DNA of 64,000 nucleotides from Rhizophagus clarus (lineage: Eukaryota; Glomeromycota; Glomeromycetes; Glomerales; Glomeraceae): assembly GCA_015698045.1 (NCBI GenBank), contig BLAL01000160.1, positions 2,418,001-2,482,000 on the forward strand. The letters are read 5' to 3'. Numbering within the stretch: position 1 is the stretch's first letter; each line of letters starts with the position of its first letter. This document shows, one piece after another, positions 1-11,341 of this stretch. The notes beneath the pieces were generated by a model. The model searched no databases and was not told the origin of the DNA. It worked only from the letters and a program-made list of their open reading frames with translations. The position numbers and the translations under genes are program-made.

Positions 1-990
1 CTTCTTAACGACGATCGAAAAGCTAAACTCGCAGAGATAATGGATTTTATCCACCAGCATCGATTGTTCAATAAAAAACGAACAGTAGAATACCCTCCTG
101 GCTTACCCCATTTGTGGAGCTTTGTTAATAAAGCCATAAAAGCTCATCGTCAACAATCTCGCGTTCAGCTGGAACAACAGAAAGAATTCAGCGATTGAAC
201 CAGCAAAAACAATTTCTTTCAGATCATAATGTATCAAATATGGACGATTACCAAGCTGTTCAAGCAAAGATTAGAAACACCATCCTTATATCGACACGAT
301 TAGACCAACAACTTCGTGCTATCACCTACAACTTTCAACACGACCCTTCCAGTACCACTGTCTACAACCGATCCGCTCGTAGCGGTGAACATATGCATCT
401 CATAATGCGCAGGCCTCTACCAAAATCTGTTTTTACTCAAGATGACGGGAACAAGACGCCTGTCGATAACACACCTTCGCTTCGTTCCCGACCACTTTCG
501 CTCAAGGCTCAGTTAAACAAACGCGTGTCAAGATTCCATGATGATGCCGTCTCTTACAAACGCATCAAACATTCTTATCCATTGGGCAACTAACTTCGCC
601 TTTTTTTATCAATATTTTATTTTTTTCTTTTTCTTATCAAAAATTTTACAACTTAAGAATAGAGTTTAACATTCTCCACCTTACAGTATTACGTGGAGCT
701 GGCGTTAGCCGGAAAGAACAATACGGTTTTTTCGTTTGGAAAAATGGGTTTTATTTTGGTTTAGTTAATTTGGGTTTTATGGCTTCGGCCGGGTTCTAAA
801 CGTATGTATAACAGGCTCTTTGGGCTGTGTTTTTAAAATATGGCAGGGCGGCTTCTTCATTTAGAGAGTTTTAGAGATAGATTCCGGATTACTAAAATAG
901 ATTTATTTTGTATTTCTCCATGTAATTTATATATCTTCTTTATGCGTTGTACTGTCGTCATCATTAAATAAATAAATAAATAAATAATAT
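1..990 (+). mobile_element. 3' end of a retroelement, probably non-LTR (LINE-like), with (TAAA)n tail
   Basis: Seen: an open frame runs from base 1 to a stop at 196-198 (ends EQQKEFSD). A second, overlapping frame continues to 593 (from about Met 240, ends HSYPLGN), so the coding part is shifted or frameshifted near 195. Then comes about 370 bp of non-coding, relatively GC-richer sequence ending in five TAAA units at about 965-988. An A-rich simple-repeat tail directly after a 3'UTR is typical of non-LTR retrotransposons. I see no reverse transcriptase motif, so the element class is inferred from the tail alone. The 5' part lies outside the window. Confidence 0.5.
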
Positions 991-1902
991 TGTGAAAGTT
1001 GTTAAATATTAAAAAAGAGTTAATTTCTCATCCTTTAATACCTAGAAATTTACAAGGTAAAGTTTTTATTAGACTTAAATATTATATTTTATAGAAAATA
1101 TCAAAAGAAGTCCCAAAAAGTTCAGAATCGTTTATGAAACTTCCAATGATAAAAAACAGACTGTTTTTAATAAAGTTTTATATTAAAAGATTTTGAATAT
1201 ATATAATAAGTTCAATTTATAATTCTTCAATAACTTTTACATGTTTTTCTTTTGTAAAAATGCATAATGTCTTGAAAATTTATTTTACAAATACTTAAAT
1301 TTTTTGCGCCACGATAGTCATATTAAAACACATGACTACACGCTCCCTATATTGAATTGAATTGAATTGGATATTAAAGGGCTTTTGTATCATTAGAGTA
1401 AAATTTGAATTTAAACTCTCCTGTGCCACTTTCAGCATGTACTGAATCGAGAGTAGACTAAATTACAAAATTAAAAATAAACGAAAGCAACAATGTTCGT
1501 CAGTTTCTTTTTTTCCTCGTTTATTTTTTTTTAATGAAAAAATTTTAAATTTTTACTATAATATTTTTTTTTTATTTAATTTAACGTAAAAAAAATTTTT
1601 TTTCCTTAATTTTATAATGTAAAAAAAAAAAAAAATATTTCTATCTTTTTTCATAACGTAAAAAAAAAAAAAAATACTTTTTAAAAGTGTTTTATTTATT
1701 TCTTAATTGATCAAATATTGAAATATATGAACTAGTAATACTTTCTTTTATAGTTTTTGGAATATATAATATACTTATAGTTACTGGTAATATTAAATTA
1801 AAGCAATTAAATAGAAATGATTTTAACAGTATTATTAACCATTAACTAAAAAATTATTTTAATAGCATTTTTATTAATCATTTTTGTTTTTTTTCGCACC
1901 TG
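991..1902. other. AT-rich intergenic stretch
   Basis: No reading frame with coding character is visible. It contains poly-A/poly-T runs (about 1560-1680). Confidence 0.6.
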
Positions 1903-1912
1903 CGATATGTCA

Positions 1913-2800
1913 CATGGGTCACGCCACTAAACTTTATTGGTGAAAATCTTGACTGATTTTGTGGCGCGGTAAAAATAAGTTCATTTTTTTTTTTACATAA
2001 TAATCATATTTCGCTTCTACTTTCTAGGAACGGTTTTGGACTTTAACCTGGATTTTAAAATTGCAAGGTGAGTATTTTGTCTCGTTGGTTTGTTATTTTT
2101 TTCTTCGTTTTACTGTAAAGGCGTAATTAACGTGCTTTTATTCCTTTTATTTAGGAACTTTGACCTGGACTGGACTGCAAGGTGAGCATTTTAGTTTTTT
2201 TTTATTCTTTTTTTTTTTTCTTTGATTTGGGAGCGTCACTATTCACTAACGTTCCGCTTCTCTCTCTCTTTTTTTTAGGGATGGCTTGGACCTCAACCTT
2301 GGCTTCGAAATTGCAAGGTGGGTGTGTCTTTAGTTTTCAGTTTGTTATTTTTAGCGATTTGGAAGCGTCACTAACAACCATTTCCTTTTTTTAGGACTTT
2401 AATCTTAAGTTTGAAATTGCGAGGGTTATTTTTTAATTGAGAACATCACTAATGTTCTCAATTTCTTTTTTGAATTTCAGAATGTGGTTATTGATTGTTT
2501 TTGATCCTTGCATTCCCTATCTTTAGAATGCGATTGCCCTGATTTTGTTCTTGCTTTACTTCGTTTAATTTTTGTTGAATTTTTTGGTTACTATCAGTTG
2601 TTTTAATAAAAAAGTGTTATCTTAAAATTTTTTGCGATATAATGTAGGTTGTGTTAATGTTAAACTTAAAAAAAAATTCATAAAAATATTGTTTCAAAGT
2701 GAAAAAAATTAACTGCGAAAAAAAATTGTTGTGTTACAAAGTCGATGTAATCACGTGTGGCTAATATTTCTACCAATAAAATCTAGTGGCGTGACCTATG
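1913..2800. mobile_element. TIR transposon-like element (about 888 bp) carrying exon-like tandem repeats
   Basis: Seen: the left end CATGGGTCACGCCACTA matches the reverse complement of the right end (CATAGGTCACGCCACTA), and the match runs on into an ATTGGT-type segment, so the terminal inverted repeats are about 30 bp. The same 10 bp, CGATATGTCA, flanks it at 1903-1912 and 2801-2810. The boundary can slide by a few bases, so the duplication is 10-13 bp. A 9-11 bp duplication is typical of Mutator-like elements; this superfamily call is inference. No transposase is present. The interior holds the repeat array listed separately. Confidence 0.7.
2028..2423 (+). repeat. Tandem array of four exon-like blocks inside the TIR element
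   Basis: Blocks at 2028-2067, 2155-2181, 2279-2317 and 2395-2423 start after a pyrimidine-rich ..TTAG or ..CTAG. The first three end in GCAAG followed by GTGAGT, GTGAGC or GTGGGT, so each looks like an exon between a 3' and a 5' splice site. Three blocks can encode variants of LDFNLDFKIAR, LDLNLGFEIAR and DFNLKFEIAR. The spacers are also repeated (GATTTGG[GA]AGCGTCACTA at about 2223 and 2355), giving a unit of about 116-127 bp. The fourth block has lost a good donor. Confidence 0.6.
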
Positions 2801-2810
2801 CGATATGTCA

Positions 2811-5164
2811 CGATAAAAAACAAGACCCTAAAAAAATACCATTAAATATATTTAATTATAAAAAATACATATCAAAATATCACTTAAAAATGATTGTATT
2901 GTAACTTAATTCTGATTTTTTATGAATCTAATTTAATATCAATGTAATATCAATGGATTTTTTTGAGCATGATTACTAAATAAATAATATTATGGTTTAA
3001 TAAATAATTATATTCATACCTTTAAACGATAAATCTTAAATCTTTTGATTATCATTGATAGCTTCTTCTGCAATTTTTGCATATTCGCTATCCAGGTTAA
3101 TTCCAGACATAATTATGTAAATTAACTAAAAAAAAAAAAAAAAAAAAATATTAGGTTTGAAGAAAATTAAAAATATATGCTAATCTGGAATTTACTATAT
3201 TAGGTTAGTACTATGAAAACGTTTAATCTACCCATGCTTAATAAAAAGAAAAGAAAATATAAAAATCATAATCGTACATTAAGAAAAAGGATATCTATAT
3301 TTACGATATTTTACATGCCTTAAACATGTTTAAAATATATGAACGTATATTGTTTAATAATATTAATTGAAAAATTTTTTAGATTTATTCTCTGGATATC
3401 ATTTTTCTTTTTTACTCCATTTTAAAAGTATTATCTCCCCAACAAATAGAAGCTCAATCTACCTATTAGTGATCAAAGTATATTTATTTATAAGTAATAA
3501 TGATTACTTGTTCGTGTTATTAAAATTTAAAATTTTTTAGTTTTAATGGCTAATATACAAGATTTAAAGATGATGATTTACTTATACAGCTTAGACAACA
3601 AAGTCAACAACCAAATAAAATTACAATGGATAAAGTATAAATGAATTGTATGATAAATTAATATCATGGTAAGAGGAGAATTTTCAGGCTTACGATAAAT
3701 AATAAAAAGTTAAAGATTTGCAATTGTGAATTAGGAAACTATCAGATACAAAGGATGATAACCTTTCCCCTAAGGTTCTTAACGAAGTTTTGATTGATCG
3801 TGAGGGAAGTTTAGGTATCATAACAGTAATCTTTTAACTCTCAATTTTGAAAAAAAAAATTAGAAAAAAAACACAAAGAGAACCCGTTTTCAAAATATTG
3901 AAGCATTAGAATAAAGAATTGTGTATGTATTTTTTAATTTTAATGTTTCGTATATTTACATGATACATATTATAATAAAGATATATGAGGAACAAAAAAT
4001 AAGCAATAATTTAATATTTATCAATGAAATCAGAATTTATTAAAATTATTAAAAAATCGGATGTTAAATATTGGATATATTTAATTTTATTATTGCGATT
4101 TGAAAGAAAATATATGTACTAAATTTTTCCTTATTAAGGGAAAATTATTACTTAATAAGAGAATAATTAGGATGAAAAATTCCTGGTTGACGGGAAGATT
4201 CATAAGTATCTTGTAATACTTTATATTAATAATCTTATTATATTATTTATTTTTTCATAATTTTGTATTGTCTACTTTAAAATCCTTTTTTTAGGTATAA
4301 AAAATGATAATAAAATGAAGTCAGGTAATTTTTCATGTTAGTAAACAAAAGTTGCTAGATTAATTACATGTATGTTGTTGAAATTGTACTATAACTGATT
4401 AACACTTTATATTACCAATTAATTTCTATTCCAGTCATCAAATTCATTATAAAGTGATTATTAATGAGCTATCACAGAAATCAATTTAAAAATAAGATGT
4501 CATAAATATTTCTAATAACTATGAATCTAGCTTTTAATAATAATATTTAAAATTTAAAATAATATTAAAATAATTATCACATAATTGTTAAGTTTCAAAT
4601 CAATCCTGTCTTGATATTATTATGATATTTCAGTAATATCATTAAAATGAGTATATTTATTTTTAAATATCATTTAAATTTTAAAATTATAAGGTATTTA
4701 TAAAGTAATATACTTTTTTATACACTTGCTTGTTCAGTTTTCATTTAATTAAATATTTTATAACTGAAATTAAATTATTTCTTATATTATTCCAATGATT
4801 TGATTCATAATATGTGTAATAAAGTTTTTATTGAAGAGTATGATCAAATACAACTACATCTGAATTTGAAAATGAAAAGAAATAGAAATTTTTTTAAAAA
4901 AAATTAGTATTGATAATATAACTGAACTTTAATAAATAATTTTAAGAGGTATTTAATTGTTATTATAATTTTATAAGGAAATAATTAAAAATAATTGATG
5001 TAAATTTTAAACTTAAACTTTCTAGACAAATTGAAAATAAAAACTGAATATAAATAAATATCATACTAATAGTTACCCTTTATTGTAAAATTTATAAAAA
5101 TACATAATACAAATATTGTTTCATAACAGATAAACCAACAAATAAAAATACTAATAATTAATAA
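2811..5164. other. AT-rich intergenic region with two coding-like scraps
   Basis: Mostly without coding signal. Two short stretches look like worn coding sequence. One is a 24-codon minus-strand frame at 3110-3036 (begins MSGINLDSEYAKIAEEA). The other is a plus-strand open stretch at 3733-3837 (contains KDDNLSPKVLNEVLIDREG). Neither is recognised; they may be exon remnants. Confidence 0.4.
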
Positions 5165-7483
5165 TTAAACTTTGATTATACATTCCAAACACTCAGAATT
5201 TTCTTTAACTAAAATTTTAGTAATATTGCGACTTGTATAATATGCTTGTGAATGAAGTTGTACAATAGTAGAAATATTAGTTTGTTCTTGTGCTAAAGTA
5301 TTGTTAGCTTTTACAAATTCCAACATATCATCATATAATTTGTTATTAACATCAGGTACTTGATATTTCTCATTTCCATCCCTATTTATTTCATAAAATT
5401 TACTAATACATCCAATCCATTCAGATATTTCATGTTCAAGCTCAGTTATAGTTGGTCTATTGGAAGGATTTGAATCCCAACATTTTTTCATTAAATTTAC
5501 ATAACATTTTGGAGTATTTTTTTTAATTTCAGGACGTTCATTTTTGCAAATATCATAGATAAGTTGATGATCATGTGCTCTATCATTAAATGGAGGAATA
5601 CCTGATGTAAATTCCCACATTATTATTGAAAAACTGTAAATATCACTTGCTAGAGTATAAGGTTTTTTTCTTAGTACTTCAGGTGCCATATAAGGCATAA
5701 CTCCATAAATTTCTTTGTCAAAAGTTTGTAAATCATTTATAGGTTTACATAATCCCAAATCAATAATAAATAATTCATTATGATTATCTGACATTAAAAT
5801 ATTACCATCATGAAGATCACCATGAATTAAATCTGATTCATGAATTACTTTAAGTCCTAAAATAATTTTTTTTAATAATTGTAATTTGTCTTGCCATTTA
5901 AGTTTAATTATATCAGATAAACATTTTCTTAAATTTCCTTTTTTTGCATAACTCATTACTATTATATAATTTAAATTATATGGATCTTGAGTAATTCCAA
6001 AAATTTGAATAAATTTTGAAAATGAATTTTTCTGACAGTTATAGTGGTATTTCCACTAGTATATATATAAAAATTATAAAAAAATTAATAATTTTAAAGT
6101 AAAAAAAAATTTTGTTATTAAGTATATTATAAATACATTACCTCATCCAAAAATTTATCATCAATGTTTGATGAATTATTAAGTGTTTTAAGAATAACAT
6201 CATAACCTGTTTGAAAGATCCATCTATTCCATTGTTGTTTTATCAAAATTCCAACTATCAATAGGACCATCTAACCAAATAGCTTTATGGATTTTACTAA
6301 ATCCTCCTTTATCATAATAATTAATATTTGATAATTTATTATAAGGTATCCATTCCAAGACTTCATAATTACTTTTAGCATTTAATTGTGCTTCTTGAAT
6401 AAATTTATCAATATATTTATTCTTACTAGTCCATTTTGAAAATTCTTGCTGAAATTATTTGGAATTACATTGTTGGCACCATTGGTAATTAGTATATGGT
6501 TGTTTGCATTTATTGCAAACTTTATCTTTATACCTAATTTTATTAATTTCTGCTGTTTTTTGATACCAAAAAAAGGCTTTCTCCAGATTTTTCTCTGTCC
6601 CTTCCCCATCTTCATAACAAATAGCCAAACCATACATTGCCTCTACATCACCACTTTCTGCTGCTTTTTGATACCAGCGAAAAGATTTCTCCAAATCCTT
6701 TTCCGTCCCCTTCCCATCTTCATAACAAATAGCCAAACCACGCATTGCCTCTGCATCACCATCCTCTGCTGCTTTCTGATACCAGTGAAAGGCTTTCTTC
6801 AGATCCTTCTTTGTCCCCTTTCCATTCTCATAACAAATGGCCAAATTACGCATCATCTCTACATTACTACCATCTTCCGCTGCTTTCTGATACCAGTAAA
6901 AGGCTTTTTCCAGATCCTTCTCTGTTTCCTTTTCATTCTCATAACAAATGGCCAAACCACACATCGCCTCTACATCACCACTCTCTGCCGCTTTCTGATA
7001 CCAATGAAAGGCTTTTTTCAGATCCTTTTCTATCCCCTCCCCATTCTCATAACAAATGGCTAAACCACGCATCGCCTCTACATCACCACCCTCTGCTGCT
7101 TTCTGATGCCAGTAAAAGGCTTTCTCCAGATCCTTTTTCATCCCCTTCCCATTATAATAATGAAAAGACAAATTATACATTGCCTCTACATTACTACCAT
7201 TTTCTGCTGCTTTCTCATACCAGTGAAAGGCTTTTTCCAGATCCTTCTCTGTCCCCTTTCCATTATAATAATGAATGGCCAAACCACACATCGCCTTTGC
7301 ACTACCACTCTCTGCCGCTTTCTGACACCAGTGAAAGGCTTTTTCCAAATCCTTCTTTGTCCCCTCCTCATTGTAATAACAAACAGCCAAACCACGCATC
7401 ACCTTTACACTACCACCCTTTGCCGCTTTCTGATACCAGTGAAAGGCTTTCTCCAGATCTTTTTTTATATTATTACTCGACAT
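5165..7483 (-). pseudogene. Sel1-repeat / zinc-ribbon / protein-kinase gene, decayed
   Basis: Reading 7483 to 5165. Eight full Sel1-like repeats of 36-37 residues (KDLEKAFHWYQKAAE.G.VEAM.GLA.CYENG.GT) and a partial ninth are followed by a CxxC..CxxC segment (CNKC, CQQC). Next come the W-T-S-x-N linker typical of this family, an N-lobe (GGFSKIHKAIW; VILKTL), a phase-0 intron at 6141-6056 and a C-lobe. The C-lobe has HGDLHDGN, DLG and APE motifs and ends at 5165. Lesions: a TAA at 6457-6455 where paralogues have Lys/Arg, and a one-base insertion in a T4 run at 6238-6241. The HRD Arg is replaced (HGD) and DFG is DLG. As it stands, translation from 7483 gives only a 342-residue Sel1 protein. The kinase call is certain; whether the lesions are real or sequencing errors is not known. 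Confidence 0.8.
6530..7465 (-). repeat. Sel1 tandem DNA repeat (about 108-111 bp unit, nearly nine copies)
   Basis: The repeated protein unit is preserved at DNA level: CAGTGAAAGGCTTT-type segments recur every 108-111 bp. The close similarity between units suggests recent expansion or homogenisation. Antisense open frames over this stretch are by-products of the repeat. Confidence 0.85.
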
Positions 7484-7929
7484 TTTTTAAAAATAAGAAA
7501 ATGTCTGAAATGCAAATATTTTGTTATGGGATATGTAAAATGTTACATGTACAGATAAGCAACAAGCATTTTATATGTACTCATTAATGAGCTGATCAGA
7601 GTGTAATGAAGGACAGTTTTATTTAAATTAATTTGGTTAAAATATAATCAGATCACTTGTCCAAATATTTCAGGATCCGTTCATATTACTGACAATCGTA
7701 AAATAATATAATTTATAAGTTTGTAATAAAATAAAACAATATAGAAATATTTATCTGTTTATTTTGGTATTTAAAATAATAAAACTTTATTATTTGAATG
7801 ATATATTTACTTTGCATTCCGAAATACTCTAAAATGCTTGCAAAAAAAGGTCTAACCTAAAATTTTAACACGCTGCTTATCACAATTTTTGATTTACATA
7901 TTAGTGATGTAATTTTTTTTATGGTAAAG
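7484..7929. other. Upstream region of the Sel1/kinase gene
   Basis: AT-rich, no coding signal. It should contain the minus-strand promoter; no specific site could be assigned. Confidence 0.4.
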
Positions 7930-9290
7930 GAATTTCTCCCCTGTCGATCGTCGGACAAAAGATTATTCGGAAAGTTCTGTTATATATAAAGTTTGTCCGT
8001 TCAACTCGTGAGTTACTCCTTTGACGGGTTTTTTCTCCATAAAGAAGTTTGCTTAAGAGTCTGGACTATCTTCCCATGGAGAGAAGTCTTTTTTCGACAA
8101 AACGCAAAGTAGGGTGGGTACTTTGGGCAAAAAGTTAGCGACGCTACTTCTCCCTTCGTTTCCTACGACGAACTTGTCATTACTTTCGATTTCCTTGCAC
8201 CTATACTAGGATTTTTTTCTAGTTTTATAAGGTCATTCTTGGATTTTTTTGGCCTTTGAAATTGGAGCGTGGGAATTTCTCTCGCACAAAAAAAACACAC
8301 TAATTGGCGGTAAAGTTTTTGCATAAAGATCAACAACGTGATTGTGTAGCTGTTCCAAAAAAAATCCTGTGACGTTGTCCTAGAATGACCAGTTTCAAGC
8401 TAGGTGTTGAGATTCCTTATACAAAGTGATTATGGAAAGGCGTGGAGAAGCTAAACTCTCCAGGGACAAAAAGATTCGTCCCATTTGGAAGTACAGCCAA
8501 ACGGTCTTGGCGTTGGCTTTTCGCTTTAAATTAAAATTTTTAACGACCTGGTGTACCTCAGCACGAACAAGTCCTATGACACAAAGCGACGTTCGACAAA
8601 GAACCTGGGGTACTGGAGTTTTGGGGAAGTTTTTACATAAAATCCATAGCGGATCCCTGTGAGAGGTATATGAGGGCAGACCCGATAAGGCACAGGATTA
8701 TTTTTTTTTTTAGTTTTTCTATATTAGGTGTCTTATCATAGAAAATAGTAACCTGCTGACGAATTTTCCAGCAAAATGGTACTTTATTTTGGATGGGACA
8801 TACATGTAGAAATTCTCAGGTCGTGTAGTTTATAGTTAGCTTGGTTTTTTTTTATTTCTTGTGATGTATTTTTTTAGATTAGAGCATCACGCGTTTATCC
8901 TAGTGTTCCTACCGGCCGGGTCATGTCGGGTTTTGAAGATATACCCGACCCGACCTAAGTGAAAAAAATCAAGACCCTAAACCCGACCCGATTATGGCTT
9001 GACCCGATATCCCGGATCTAAACCCGAATTTTTAAGGAAATAATTACATTTATTATAACTAATTAGTAATCGTTCAATAACTCGGGTCAACCGGGTCGGG
9101 TCATGCGGGTCACCGGGTTATAAAAATTATTAAACTCGACTCGAGCTTTTAAGTCGCATAACCCGGGTTAACTCGTACCGATCGGAGCACTAGTTTATCC
9201 GTGGCTTTATTGTATAGGTGTATCCTTATGTACGTCTAAGTCCTCGTAATTTCGGCTTTTACTGGGCGTTCAATAAAGATAATAAATAAA
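7930..9290 (+). mobile_element. Probable degenerate retroelement block with A-rich 3' end
   Basis: This block is clearly less AT-rich than its surroundings. It ends in AATAAAGATAATAAATAAA followed by an A-run at about 9270-9298, like a retroposed 3' end. A hAT MITE (8901-9192) sits inside it, which shows the block is older than that insertion. The 78-codon open frame at 8426-8662 has no recognisable domain. Start and identity are uncertain. Confidence 0.35.
8901..9192. mobile_element. hAT-type MITE, 292 bp
   Basis: Left end TAGTGTTCC; right end GGAGCACTA, whose reverse complement is TAGTGCTCC. The perfect 8-bp direct repeat GTTTATCC flanks it at 8893-8900 and 9193-9200. An 8-bp target duplication and TAG/CAG-type termini are characteristic of hAT transposons. 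The interior is rich in CCCGACCCGA / TCGGGTCGGG motifs, which look like subterminal transposase-binding repeats (inference). There is no coding capacity. Confidence 0.88.
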
Positions 9291-9298
9291 AAAAAAAA

Positions 9299-11341
9299 AT
9301 TTTTTTATGGTAAATTTTGGAATAGTAATTAAATATCGCAAGTGTTGGTAAATTTAGTGTCAGTAAAATGTACCTGTCGGTAAAATGATTATTGATAATG
9401 TGAACCAGACTCAATATTCTTATGCTTTAAATGAAAAACTGATGGACGCTTTATAAGAACAGAAAAATAATACGTCTTATATGCATGTTTGTATTTTCTG
9501 TATGCGTTTTAGCATTTTTTTTTTTTTGAAAAATTTATATATACGGAATTACTGAAATTTTACAACCGTGTAAATTACAGGGGGTACGATGTTTTAATCG
9601 TACTACATTTAATTCTGGTTTTTTTTTAACTTCCCAACTTCGTTTATATTGCAACTTTGCGCTTGTTTGTTTTATTTCACCTCTCTTTTTTGTTTCTCTT
9701 CATTTCCTTAAAAAAGATTAATTTTTTCTAACGTCTTTAGTTTTTTAAAATATCTTTTTTTTTATCTTCATCGTTTTATTCCATCTTTTTTTATTTCTCA
9801 ATTTTTTAAAAAGAAATTTTTTTTTATTTTTCATTTACAATTTTTATTTTTGTCCTTTTTATAAAAAATTCTTTTTTTTTTTCATTTTTCACATTTATTT
9901 ATTTTTAAAATTCTCTTTCCCTCCCATTTTGTTTTTTAAAAAAATAAAAATTTTTCTTGTCAAACCTTCATTTTTTTTTCTTTGATCCCCTTCTTTTTAC
10001 AAATATTTTTTTCTTTTATTTTTTCATTTGCTTTTAAAATTCTATATCTTTAAAAGTTTTCGCTTTTTTTTTATTTTTTGAGAAAAGAACTTTGTTTCTC
10101 CCTTTCCCCTTTTATTTAAAATCTTTGTTTTAGTTAGCATTCTTTTTTGTAACATGACGAACTTATTGAACGATTAAATAAGATGTGTATTGCGTATTTT
10201 TTAATTAAGTAACATACTAACGTTTCTTTATATTGTTTTCTTTCTTCTTAAACGAACCAGACTTGGAATATAAGTAAAAGGAGGGAATTTCTTTTTTAAT
10301 ATTAAATATTACTCATCTTTTTTTACTCATCTTTTTTCTTAAACAAACTCAGATATCTGAACTCCCGAACATGGAAATCCCAGACTTAGTGTAAATAGTG
10401 CAAATGGAAAAGTTTGATTTCATGTCCAAATGCGAATTGTTTGTATTTATTTAAGAGGAACCTTCTTCAACAAGTGATTTATAATTATATTTCGTAGTTC
10501 TATGATAAAAAACTATAATTAAATTCATAATATATTTTGTTGAAATGAACAAACATTTATATTTGAAATTTCTTCTCATAAAAATTATTTCATCATCATT
10601 TACATTTATAAAGTATAATCTGAGTCAAATATTTCTGAATAAATAATAATCCGTAAATATCGTCATCTCCTCTTAATACAATTTTAAATACAAGATACAT
10701 TTACATTATATATTATAATTCGATAAAGTGGTTTTACCCTCAATTAATTTATTTTCAAAAATGAATCTTTACTGATCTAGTGGTATGTTTTCTTTATCTT
10801 GAATTTTTGCTTTTAATTTATAATGAATACGAATCTTTTATATTGATTGGAAGAACCTGATTCCTGTAACGTATCTGAGCTTTAAGTCAATTTATTGACC
10901 TGTCATGTCGATTCATTAATCGCAATACTCTCGGTATTGTACTCCATCACCAGTCAAATAAGATCAAAGTATAAGTATTTCTTTAATCGTCATAAGAAAT
11001 ATAGATTACTCGATATAAATTAATTTGATTTGTGTAAAGTGTAGTATGGCACATAGTGATATATATCCATTATTTTTAGTTATGAGAATTTTTTTTTAAA
11101 AAAAAAGTGGAAACCCATTAACTGGATGTTAATTGTTAATACAAAATCCACCATCACTAATTAAACAGAAATGCTCGGATTTTTTTTTGCATAGAATATA
11201 ATAATTATGATGTAATAATAATTATAATTTTCTCATGTTTATTACAAATAATTTATGACTGTTTCAAAAGGAAATTAGTATATTTTGTAAATTAGTACGT
11301 ATGCGCACTATGCAGAATTTTGTTTCGTATGATTTTTTAAT
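9299..11341. other. Intergenic, with a long pyrimidine-rich tract
   Basis: From about 9600 to 10130 the plus strand is dominated by T and C in runs (TTTTTTCTTT, CCCTTTCCCC). No coding sequence or RNA gene is recognised. The rest is ordinary AT-rich spacer. Confidence 0.5.

Noticed and set aside
6530..7465. CRISPR-like regular repeats
   Set aside because: The repeats are coding Sel1 units without spacers, in a eukaryote.
6446..7587. Three long plus-strand open frames (205, 280 and 150 codons)
   Set aside because: They are antisense to the Sel1 repeat block; their His/Pro/Leu- or Phe-rich repeats simply mirror the 108-bp unit.
8426..8662. 78-codon frame in the GC-richer block
   Set aside because: No recognisable motif, and the block looks like a degenerate retroelement.
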